A stretch of DNA of 11,600 nucleotides from Leucobacter sp. (lineage in GTDB: Bacteria > Actinomycetota > Actinomycetes > Actinomycetales > Microbacteriaceae): contig JAGNOB010000020.1 in assembly GCA_017990305.1 (NCBI GenBank), forward strand, positions 1 to 11,600, read 5' to 3'. Below the pieces are notes generated by a model. The model saw only the letters and a list, made by a program, of their open reading frames with translations. It searched no databases and was not told the origin of the DNA. Below are positions 6,692 through 11,600 of this stretch, one piece after another. The position numbers and the translations under genes are program-made. Numbering within the stretch: the stretch's first letter is position 1; each line of letters begins with the position of its first letter.

Positions 6692-7747
6692 TTAGACGGC
6701 TGTGTCTGGTTGGCAGCCGCAGGTGCGGCCGAGGTGGAGTCGGTGTTCGCACACCGAGTGAGTAAATGTTGTTCTGGGGTGGGTGATCTGGTCGAGGAGG
6801 AGCGCGAAGGACTGCTCGGCCATTTCCTTGACCGGCTGCACGATTGTGGTCAGGCCGATGAGTCGCGACCGACTGTGCGGGGTGCCGTCGCTGCCGACCA
6901 CTGCGATGTCCTCGGGGATGCGCAGGCCGAGTGAGAGCGCGTGCTCCATCACCCCGATCGCAATCTCATCTGACCCGCAGACGATGGCACGCGGTGGTCG
7001 ATCCGAATCGAGGAGTTGCTCTGCCGCGATCCGCCCGCCATCGGCGTTCAAGCGAGTGCTCACCTTCCACGACCCGGTCACGGTGACGCCGGCTGCCTGG
7101 GCGGTGCGCACGAACGCGTGCTCGCGCGCGAGCGACGCAGTCGAGAATCTCGGCCCGATGACCGTCGCGATGTCACGGTACCCGTGGGCGAGCACGTGGT
7201 TCATGAGCTCTGTTGCCGCGGCATCGTCGTCGATGCCAACGAAGTCGCCAGGCAGGTGGTCGGATCGCCTGGATAGACAGACGTACGGGATCCGGCTGTG
7301 GCGGAGCGTGCGGAGGGCGCGTGAATCCTCGCGGAGCGCCGCGGCGATGATGACGCCGTCGACGTTGCGGGCAGCGAGTGTCCCGGCAACCTGTGCGAGG
7401 GCTTCGGGGTCGTCTTGGGTCGTGGCAACAAACACCTCGAAGCCCTTGGCTGCTGTGGCGCTGATGATGTGCTGCGCCCATCCTGTGTACATCTGGTTGA
7501 CGATGTTGGGGAGGATGAGGCCTACGACTCTGGTGAGGAGCGGATCGCGACCGGCGTTTTTCCCGGAGGGGCGGAAGCCGAGCTCATTCGCTACCTGCAC
7601 GACGTGGCGCCGGGTTTCGTCGGAGACGCCGGGGCGGCCGTTCATCACGTAACTGACTGACGCGGGGGAGACCCCGGAGGCGCGCGCCACTGCGGCGGCG
7701 GATACCCGCGCGGGTCGTCCCCCCGCTTCGTGGATCGTGCCTGGCAT
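6692..7747 (-). CDS. LacI-family transcriptional regulator
   Basis: The product has 351 residues, a normal LacI-family length. Residues about 14-60 are the DNA-binding headpiece: VSAAAVARASGVSPASVSYVMNGRPGVSDETRRHV, followed by ANELGFRPS. Residues about 73-345 are the periplasmic-binding-protein-like sensor domain, beginning RVVGLILPNI and containing DGVIIAAA, VGIDDDAAA, AIVCGSDEIAIGVMEHALSLGL and IPEDIAVVGSDG, all standard landmarks of the family. ATG 7747 has a strong ribosome binding site (AAGGGGG on the minus strand, about 7 bases upstream). It lies upstream of the MFS, SDR and BKACE genes in the same direction, so it probably represses this set and itself, and is released by a small-molecule ligand, likely the pathway substrate or a product of it. 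The position of the regulator as first gene fits autoregulation. Confidence 0.93.
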   Translation of the reverse strand: MPGTIHEAGGRPARVSAAAVARASGVSPASVSYVMNGRPGVSDETRRHVVQVANELGFRPSGKNAGRDPLLTRVVGLILPNIVNQMYTGWAQHIISATAAKGFEVFVATTQDDPEALAQVAGTLAARNVDGVIIAAALREDSRALRTLRHSRIPYVCLSRRSDHLPGDFVGIDDDAAATELMNHVLAHGYRDIATVIGPRFSTASLAREHAFVRTAQAAGVTVTGSWKVSTRLNADGGRIAAEQLLDSDRPPRAIVCGSDEIAIGVMEHALSLGLRIPEDIAVVGSDGTPHSRSRLIGLTTIVQPVKEMAEQSFALLLDQITHPRTTFTHSVCEHRLHLGRTCGCQPDTAV

Positions 7748-7761
7748 CGTTGCCCCCTTCG

Positions 7762-7779
7762 CGGCGAATCGTGTCGCCG
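7762..7779. promoter_or_regulatory. 18-bp dyad in the lacI leader (candidate operator)
   Basis: CGGCGAATCGTGTCGCCG has perfect 6-bp arms (CGGCGA and TCGCCG) around a 6-base centre whose middle dinucleotide is CG, as is common in LacI-family operators. It lies 15 bases before the lacI-type ATG, downstream of the predicted promoter. A repressor bound there could block elongation. It could equally be an RNA hairpin in the leader. Confidence 0.35.
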
Positions 7780-7804
7780 GTCATCGCTGACGTGTTCTCA
7801 GCCC

Positions 7805-7834
7805 ATTACACGGGACACCGAAAGGGTTAAGCAA
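7805..7834 (-). promoter_or_regulatory. Candidate promoter of the lacI-type gene and cassette
   Basis: On the minus strand TTGCTT (7829-7834) and TGTAAT (7805-7810) are separated by 18 bases. The -10 box matches TATAAT at five of six positions; the -35 box is weak (three of six). Transcription would begin near 7797 and give a leader of about 50 bases. One copy of the 11-bp operator-like sequence overlaps the -35 box. Confidence 0.4.
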
Positions 7835-7842
7835 CGTTCAGT
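7832..7842 (-). promoter_or_regulatory. Operator-like sequence, copy 1 (overlaps the -35 box)
   Basis: CAACGTTCAGT on the plus strand. An identical 11-mer occurs in inverted orientation at 7956-7966. The AACGTT core has a central CG as in LacI-family operators, but the flanks are not symmetric. Overlap with the predicted -35 box would suit repression. Confidence 0.35.
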
Positions 7843-7955
7843 GCCATTTCCGAGGATATCGCCTCTATTCGGTGTGCCTCCCGGGCCGAGTGGGAGGGGC
7901 GCGAGCAAGGCTGGGGGAGTGCTCGGCGGCGGAGTCGGTGAATGCACTGAAGAAT

Positions 7956-7966
7956 ACTGAACGTTG
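7956..7966 (+). promoter_or_regulatory. Operator-like sequence, copy 2 (upstream, inverted)
   Basis: ACTGAACGTTG is the exact reverse complement of copy 1. The two cores are 124-127 bp apart depending on the reference base, close to twelve helical turns, which would suit a DNA loop between bound repressors. The adjacent bases also carry a second ACTGAA (7945-7950), and the sequence TTCAGTGC follows on the opposite strand, echoing the flank of copy 1. Confidence 0.33.
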
Positions 7967-8005
7967 TGTGGATCTGGCGGATCGCGCTGCTGCGCACACA
8001 CGTGA

Positions 8006-8038
8006 GGCAGCCCCGCCCACCAGGGGAGCGGGGCTGCC
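8006..8038 (-). terminator. Strong GC hairpin downstream of the small membrane protein gene
   Basis: GGCAGCCCCGC (8006-8016) and GCGGGGCTGCC (8028-8038) form a perfect 11-bp stem with an 11-base loop. The stem begins 15 bases beyond the gene's stop codon. No T-tract follows on the minus strand, which is common for actinobacterial terminators. It would insulate the lacI-type cassette from upstream transcription. Confidence 0.75.
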
Positions 8039-8053
8039 CAGCCTGCAACCTGA

Positions 8054-8530
8054 CTAGCGCTGCAGCGCAGAGATACCGAGCGTCGCAAGTACACCGAAGA
8101 TGATGCCCCACATGATGATCGAGATGATCTGCCAGAGAATCACCTGGTTCTTCGGAGCGCCGAATGACACCATCGCCGCCGAGGTAATCTGGCTCGGGAG
8201 GGCCAGCTGGCCGAGCAAGCTCACTCCTGGCACGCCGTAGCGGTCGAAGCGTGCCTTGAGCCTCGCGCGGCTCGGGGTGAGCTCCTTTGGAGCCTTGCCC
8301 TCTGTAGCCTTCGCCCGAATCCCGTGCGCCGAGAGTACAAAGATAAGCATCGAAACAATGTTGCCAATGATCGCTGCGCCGATCGCGATCGCCGGGTTGA
8401 TGCCGACGATCACGCCGACCGCCGACCCAAAGTATGACTCGACGAACGGAATGGCAGCAATGATCATGACCCCGAGCCACTGTAGAAACTCGGGAAATGA
8501 AGCGGTGAAATCCTGAAGCGTGTCAATCAT
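8054..8530 (-). CDS. Small multidrug-export family membrane protein (Sm_multidrug_ex, PF06695 type)
   Basis: The product has 158 residues with about four hydrophobic stretches (roughly residues 15-35, 38-68, 101-122 and 128-153) and a basic cytoplasmic loop between the second and third (GIRAKATEGKAPKELTPSRARLKARFDRYG). IPFVESYFGSAVGVIVGINP and the GNIVSM stretch are typical of the protein family annotated as small multidrug export or efflux protein in actinobacteria. That name is historical and transport of drugs is poorly established, so I treat the function as unproven. ATG 8530 is preceded by GAAAGG; the frame continues upstream but has no membrane character there. It is divergently arranged with the sensor kinase gene, with 214 bases between the two starts, and ends at a strong hairpin, so it is probably a single-gene transcript. 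The neighbouring two-component system could control it, but that is only positional inference. Confidence 0.82.
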   Translation of the reverse strand: MIDTLQDFTASFPEFLQWLGVMIIAAIPFVESYFGSAVGVIVGINPAIAIGAAIIGNIVSMLIFVLSAHGIRAKATEGKAPKELTPSRARLKARFDRYGVPGVSLLGQLALPSQITSAAMVSFGAPKNQVILWQIISIIMWGIIFGVLATLGISALQR

Positions 8531-8666
8531 GACGGCCTTTCGTGGGGTGTGGATCACGGTGTGCGGGCAGCGGAGAAGTGCTGCGGTACCCCAATGATTT
8601 CGCAGGTGCGCTCGCCGCAATAGTGCCGCACCTCATGCTTCGCCGTGCAGATCTACACCGGTCACC

Positions 8667-8682
8667 CGTGACATTTGTCACA
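8667..8682. promoter_or_regulatory. CRP/GlxR-like binding site
   Basis: CGTGACATTTGTCACA matches the TGTGA-N6-TCACA consensus of cAMP-receptor-type regulators (Crp, actinobacterial GlxR) at nine of ten half-site positions. Its core GTGACATTTGTCAC is a perfect 14-bp dyad apart from the TT centre. A further GTCAC at 8661-8665 makes a second overlapping dyad with GTGAC. It is centred about 70 bases before the sensor kinase start and about 144 bases before the start of the divergent membrane protein gene. Confidence 0.55.
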
Positions 8683-8731
8683 GGTCTAGCTTTCGGCACC
8701 ACCGCGTGCTTTTTGCGCCCGTTTCTGCCCG

Positions 8732-8737
8732 TATGCT
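8732..8737 (+). promoter_or_regulatory. Candidate -10 box for a leaderless sensor kinase transcript
   Basis: TATGCT fits the TANNNT pattern and ends 7 bases before ATG 8745, the spacing seen in leaderless actinobacterial genes. No Shine-Dalgarno sequence precedes any of the possible starts (GTG 8706, ATG 8733, ATG 8745). I see no good -35 box, which would suit dependence on an activator such as the CRP-like protein bound upstream. Confidence 0.42.
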
Positions 8738-8744
8738 GACACTC

Positions 8745-9962
8745 ATGTCTGCTCACTCGAACGCGCATGCCCCGTTTGCGGGGGTGAACGCGACCTGGAA
8801 CTACACGCTCGGCTCGATCGTGTTCATGTACGTGCTGCTCGACCTGCTCATCATCACGGACGTGCTCGCTCGCTTTGCCAACTCCCGGTCGCCGTTCGTG
8901 CTCGTGCTCGCCGTGCTCTGTGCTGTTGCGGCCGCGACGCGTATCCGCTACTGCTGGTTTCTTCGTTCGGACTCAGAGAGCGGCCTGCCGCACATCGGCT
9001 GGACGGTTGCGTTGTTCGCGCCGGCGATGCTCGCGTGGGTGTACGCATTCGTTGTTCCTGAGGCCGCCCTCTTTGCCGCAGCGCAACTGTGGTTTTCAGG
9101 CGTGCTGTTTAGTCTCGTGGCACCGAAGCGGTTCCGCTGGATGACGATGCTTGGCGCACTCGTGCTCACGCTACTTCCGGTGATACTTTCTGGGGTGCTT
9201 GGGGAGTCTCGGGGAGAAACCGAACGGAGCCCGGCAACGGTGCTCATCACTATTTACGGCGTCGCACTGCCGTTTATGCTCATCTCGAGTCTGTGGCTGT
9301 GGCGAGTTGTCGCGCGACTCGACGAGGCGCGAAACCTGGCAGCAGAGCTCGCGGTGACCCAGGAGCGACTCCGTTTCGCAGCTGACCTGCACGACATTCA
9401 GGGGCATCATCTGCAGGTGATTGCGCTCAAAGCAGAGCTCGTCGAGCGCACGCTTGGCACGAAGCCTGAGTACGCTGCGGAACAAGCCGGCGAGATCCGG
9501 CTCATCGCGAAAGAAGCGATGGAGGAGACACGCTCGCTGGTGGCGGGGCTGCGCGAAGTTGAACTGCGTGAGGAACTTGAGAACGCGAGCGAGGTACTGA
9601 CGCTCTCGGGCGCGGTAAGCACGCTCGAGGTTACCGCGCTGCCGGCGGATTCCGGCGTGCAGCGGGTGCTCGCGTTCGTGGTGCGCGAGGCAACGACGAA
9701 TATCCTCAGGCACAGCGAAGCCAGCGAGGCCGGGATTAGCCTCGCACCCGCCCGCAACGGGTTCGAACTTGTCATCACCAATAACGGCGTCCCTGATGGC
9801 GCTCCGGGGGAAAGCGTTGCCGGCGCATCAAACGGCGGCGGATCGGGCCTTACCGGCCTTCGCTCGCGCATCGGAGCGGTCGGAGGGACGCTTGCGGCTG
9901 GCGCGCCGGCGCCGAACAGCTTTGAACTGCGAGTATGGGTACCAGAGGGGACAACATCATGA
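8745..9962 (+). CDS. Two-component sensor histidine kinase, DesK-like (HisKA_3/HATPase)
   Basis: The product has 405 residues. Residues 20-187 contain six hydrophobic segments (about 23-43, 50-66, 85-104, 107-126, 132-153 and 164-187), so the sensor is largely in the membrane, as in DesK. A linker helix (ARLDEARNLAAELAVTQERLRFA) leads to the dimerisation and phosphoacceptor box AADLHDIQGHHLQVIALKAEL with the likely phosphorylated H216. The ATPase domain follows: N box VVREATTNILRHSEA (N319), G1 box ITNNGVPDG (344-352) and glycine-rich GGGSGLTGLRSRI (364-376). In the G1 box the usual adenine-contacting Asp is Asn (NNG rather than DNG/DDG). The start at 8745 is favoured by the -10 box placed for a leaderless transcript; ATG 8733 and GTG 8706 are alternatives. 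It overlaps the response regulator by ATGA. The signal is unknown; the DesK resemblance allows a membrane-state signal but does not prove it. Confidence 0.92.
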   Translation: MSAHSNAHAPFAGVNATWNYTLGSIVFMYVLLDLLIITDVLARFANSRSPFVLVLAVLCAVAAATRIRYCWFLRSDSESGLPHIGWTVALFAPAMLAWVYAFVVPEAALFAAAQLWFSGVLFSLVAPKRFRWMTMLGALVLTLLPVILSGVLGESRGETERSPATVLITIYGVALPFMLISSLWLWRVVARLDEARNLAAELAVTQERLRFAADLHDIQGHHLQVIALKAELVERTLGTKPEYAAEQAGEIRLIAKEAMEETRSLVAGLREVELREELENASEVLTLSGAVSTLEVTALPADSGVQRVLAFVVREATTNILRHSEASEAGISLAPARNGFELVITNNGVPDGAPGESVAGASNGGGSGLTGLRSRIGAVGGTLAAGAPAPNSFELRVWVPEGTTS

Positions 9963-10597
9963 GCGCTGCATCTGTGCGACCTGCGGGGAGGCCCATCCGG
10001 CTGCTCGTCGCCGACGACGAACAGCTCATCCGGGGTGCCCTCGAAGCGCTGCTTGGGCTTGAGCCGGATATCGAGATCGTGGCCGGTGCAGACGACGGGG
10101 CGATGGCCGTCGAGCTCGCCCTCGGGCTGCTCCCCGACGTGTGCCTGCTCGACCTTGAAATGCCGCGTGCGGACGGTATCGAGGCGGCCGAGCGCATCAT
10201 TGCGCACGCCCCCGACACGCGCGTCATCATCGTGACGAGGCACGCGCGGCCCGGTGTGCTCCGACGCGCACTCGCGGCTCGCATCGCGGGTTTCGTGCCG
10301 AAGTCGACCCCGGCCAGTGAGCTCGCCGATGTGATCCGTGATGTCGCCGCCGGCAAACGCTATATCGATCCTGAGATCGCCGCCGCGGCGCTCACCGCCG
10401 GACGCTGCCCGCTGACCGACCGCGAACTCGACGTGTTGCGGGTGACACGGTCATCGTCGAGCGTGCAAGAAATCGCTGACAGACTCTTTCTCTCGACGGG
10501 AACGGTGCGCAACTACCTCTCGGCAGCAATGACGAAACTTGGCGCAGCGAACCGGCGCGATGCGGCCGAGCACGCGTGGCAGCAGGGGTGGATCTAG
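9959..10597 (+). CDS. Response regulator, NarL/FixJ (LuxR-type HTH) family
   Basis: The product has 212 residues. Residues about 12-130 are the receiver domain, with the acidic pair D19-D20 (LLVADDEQ), the phosphoacceptor D65 (VCLLDLEMPRADG), T93 (VIIVTRH) and K115 (GFVPKST). Residues about 148-207 are a LuxR-type helix-turn-helix: LTDRELDVLRVTRSSSSVQE then IADRLFLSTGTVRNYLSAAM and KLGAANRRDAAEHA. The ATG overlaps the kinase TGA, and GAGGGG (9945-9950) lies 8 bases upstream; a slightly earlier in-frame ATG at 9935 is less likely. With the upstream kinase it forms a complete DesK/DesR-like pair. Its targets are unknown; it may regulate its own operon or the divergent membrane protein. Its stop codon overlaps the stop of the converging ankyrin gene. 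Confidence 0.94.
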   Translation: MSAASVRPAGRPIRLLVADDEQLIRGALEALLGLEPDIEIVAGADDGAMAVELALGLLPDVCLLDLEMPRADGIEAAERIIAHAPDTRVIIVTRHARPGVLRRALAARIAGFVPKSTPASELADVIRDVAAGKRYIDPEIAAAALTAGRCPLTDRELDVLRVTRSSSSVQEIADRLFLSTGTVRNYLSAAMTKLGAANRRDAAEHAWQQGWI

Positions 10598-11403
10598 TAG
10601 CCCCCGCCGGCACCTCTGATGAGTTCTGCGAGCCGCCACATGCCTCGCGCCTCGGCGTTCGCGAGCGGGGTGTTGCCTTGGCCGTCGCGGAGGTTGGGGT
10701 CGGCCCCGCCTGCGAGCAACAGGCGCACGGTTTCCTGGTGGTCGGCCCCGTCTGTGCCGAGCAATACTGCCTCCTGCAGCGCCGTCCACCCGAGGTTGTT
10801 GATGTGGTCTGGGTTGATGCCCGCGTCCAAGAGCAGGCGCGTGACGCCGACGTGACCGTGCTCGCCAGCGGGGATGAGCGCTGTGCCGCCGTATCGGTTT
10901 GTGCTCGTGAGGTCGGCGCCGTTCGCGAGTGTCAGTGTGAGGATCTCCTCGTAGCCCTCCGCGCCGGCGTAGAGGTACGCGCTGTCTTGGATATCGTCTT
11001 GCGCGTTGACGTCAGCGCCCGCTTCGATGAGGGCGGTCGCTGCAGCGATCGCGTTCGCCTTCGTCGCTGCGACGAGCGGGGTCATGCCTGCGTCGCCGCG
11101 GAGCTCGATGTCGGCTCCGCGCTCGATCGCCGAGCGTACGCTCGCGCCGTCGTTCGCGGCGACCGCGGCTTCGAGGTCTGCATCGGCCCGCGGGTCTGGC
11201 TCGGCCGGCTGGCTGGGCTCGGGAGCGGGCGTCGCGGTTGGTGACTTCGGCGCCGACGGCGGTTGCCGGGGTGGATCGGGCTGCGCTGCGCACCCGGCGA
11301 CGAGCGTGAGCGTCGCTGCGAGCGCAGCAGGGATGAGCACGCGGAGTGCGCTTCGGCGGCGAGGTGAGACTCGCGGCCTATTGGAATGTGAACGAGGTGA
11401 CAC
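10594..11403 (-). CDS. Ankyrin-repeat lipoprotein
   Basis: The product has 269 residues. The N-terminus is a lipoprotein signal: arginine-rich residues 1-18, a hydrophobic core (ALRVLIPAALAATLTL) and the lipobox VAGC with C38 as the lipidated cysteine. A proline-rich linker (about 41-72) would hold the rest away from the membrane. Residues about 75-265 contain five to six ankyrin repeats, with signatures such as GMTPLVAATKANAIAAATAL, ALIEAGADVNAQD, GGTALIPAGEHGHVGVTRLL and NTPLANAEARGMWRLAELI. The fifth repeat carries a short insertion (LGTDGADHQE). I chose GTG 11403 because AGGAG (11412-11416) lies 8 bases upstream and the signal peptide then starts correctly; the longer frame to 11547 would place about 48 extra residues before the signal. 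It probably binds protein partners on the outer face of the cytoplasmic membrane. The partner is not evident from the neighbours. Confidence 0.9.
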   Translation of the reverse strand: MSPRSHSNRPRVSPRRRSALRVLIPAALAATLTLVAGCAAQPDPPRQPPSAPKSPTATPAPEPSQPAEPDPRADADLEAAVAANDGASVRSAIERGADIELRGDAGMTPLVAATKANAIAAATALIEAGADVNAQDDIQDSAYLYAGAEGYEEILTLTLANGADLTSTNRYGGTALIPAGEHGHVGVTRLLLDAGINPDHINNLGWTALQEAVLLGTDGADHQETVRLLLAGGADPNLRDGQGNTPLANAEARGMWRLAELIRGAGGGY

Positions 11404-11600
11404 TTGCAAGACTCCTGGGTGTGAGGGGCCGCGAATGTTGCTGCGGCACCGATTACATCGTATGGGTGGTGTGGAACGGGCGATAGAGCAAGTGAACCGT
11501 CTTCCGCTGACGGCGCGCATCAGCCAACCGGGGCCGCATGGCCTCATCCGAATGGCCGATGTTCGGTGCAGGCTTCGCGATTACCATGGGACCACTACGC
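11404..11600. other. Upstream region of the ankyrin lipoprotein gene and window edge
   Basis: It holds the ribosome binding site AGGAG (minus strand, 11412-11416) and a candidate -10 box TGTAAT (minus strand, 11452-11457), which would give a leader of about 42 bases; no matching -35 box is seen. At 11538 an ATG opens a plus-strand frame of 21 codons running off the window (MASSEWPMFGAG...). It lacks a ribosome binding site and cannot be called a gene from this fragment. Confidence 0.45.
11452..11457 (-). promoter_or_regulatory. Candidate -10 box of the ankyrin lipoprotein gene
   Basis: TGTAAT on the minus strand matches TATAAT at five of six positions and lies about 49 bases before the GTG start. 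The same hexamer serves as the candidate -10 box of the lacI-type gene. No -35 box is recognised, so the call is weak. Confidence 0.3.

Larger units (their letters stand above)
7748..8053. other. Intergenic region upstream of the lacI-type gene
   Basis: These 306 bases separate the LacI-type start from the 3' end of the small membrane protein gene; both are on the minus strand. I find no convincing gene. From the lacI-type gene outward the region holds an 18-bp dyad in the leader (7762-7779), a candidate promoter (7805-7834), two inverted copies of an 11-bp operator-like sequence (7832-7842 and 7956-7966), an inverted octamer ACACCGAA/TTCGGTGT (7815-7822 and 7868-7875) that flanks the first of these copies, a small CCTCCC/GGGAGG hairpin (7877-7897), and the terminator hairpin at 8006-8038. 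Confidence 0.7.

Noticed and set aside
6783..7652. 289-codon open frame on the plus strand
   Set aside because: It is antisense to the LacI-type gene, whose headpiece and sensor-domain motifs are clear.
7877..7897. CCTCCC/GGGAGG hairpin as a terminator
   Set aside because: The stem is only 6 bp, has no T-tract and does not follow a gene end closely; the hairpin at 8006-8038 fits far better.
9407..10243. 278-codon open frame on the minus strand
   Set aside because: It is antisense to the kinase and response regulator genes and shows serine/arginine-rich composition only.
10576..11244. 222-codon open frame on the plus strand
   Set aside because: It is antisense to the ankyrin gene, and its valine- and arginine-rich peptide mirrors the repeat structure of that gene.
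11538..11600. Possible 5' end of a further plus-strand gene
   Set aside because: Only 21 codons are visible, without a ribosome binding site or recognisable motif.

Overview
The window comes from a GC-rich chromosome with strong G/C preference at third codon positions. Genes are packed tightly with ATGA start/stop overlaps, and the mix of families (LacI and PucR regulators, a DesK/NarL-type two-component pair, a small multidrug-export family protein) is typical of Actinobacteria. A member of Microbacteriaceae is my best guess, from general resemblance only. I see no rRNA, tRNA, CRISPR array, insertion sequence or phage gene.

Layout. (1) Positions 1-3298, plus strand: three genes in a translationally coupled row. 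They are the 3' part of an unrecognised protein, a 482-residue phytoene-dehydrogenase-like FAD oxidoreductase, and a PucR/CdaR-type regulator with an RsbRD-like N-terminal domain. Both junctions are ATGA overlaps. (2) Positions 3299-3491: a convergent intergenic gap holding a 13-unit CCNGG pentanucleotide array that begins on the base after a stop codon, followed by an imperfect palindrome of about 80 bp built from four copies of a GCACACGC motif. (3) Positions 3492-7747, minus strand: a four-gene catabolic cassette transcribed in the order lacI-type regulator, ACS-family MFS importer, SDR dehydrogenase, beta-keto acid cleavage enzyme (BKACE). (4) Positions 7748-8053: the regulator's upstream region, with a candidate promoter, an 11-bp operator-like sequence present twice in inverted orientation, and the terminator hairpin of the next gene. 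(5) Positions 8054-8530, minus strand: a small integral membrane protein. (6) Positions 8531-10597: a divergent control region with a near-consensus CRP/GlxR site, then a DesK-like sensor kinase (apparently leaderless) and its overlapping NarL-type response regulator. (7) Positions 10594-11403, minus strand: an ankyrin-repeat lipoprotein whose stop codon shares a CTAG tetramer with the response regulator's stop. (8) Positions 11404-11600: its upstream region.

How the genes may work together. The clearest functional unit is the minus-strand cassette. The importer would bring in an organic acid, the SDR would oxidise a beta-hydroxy acid to a beta-keto acid, and BKACE would cleave that with acetyl-CoA to give acetoacetate and a new acyl-CoA. 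The LacI-type protein would control the set, including itself. The substrate cannot be read from the sequence. The best candidates for undescribed biology are this cassette's substrate, the CCNGG array with its neighbouring nested palindrome, and the unrecognised first protein coupled to a flavoenzyme and a regulator.
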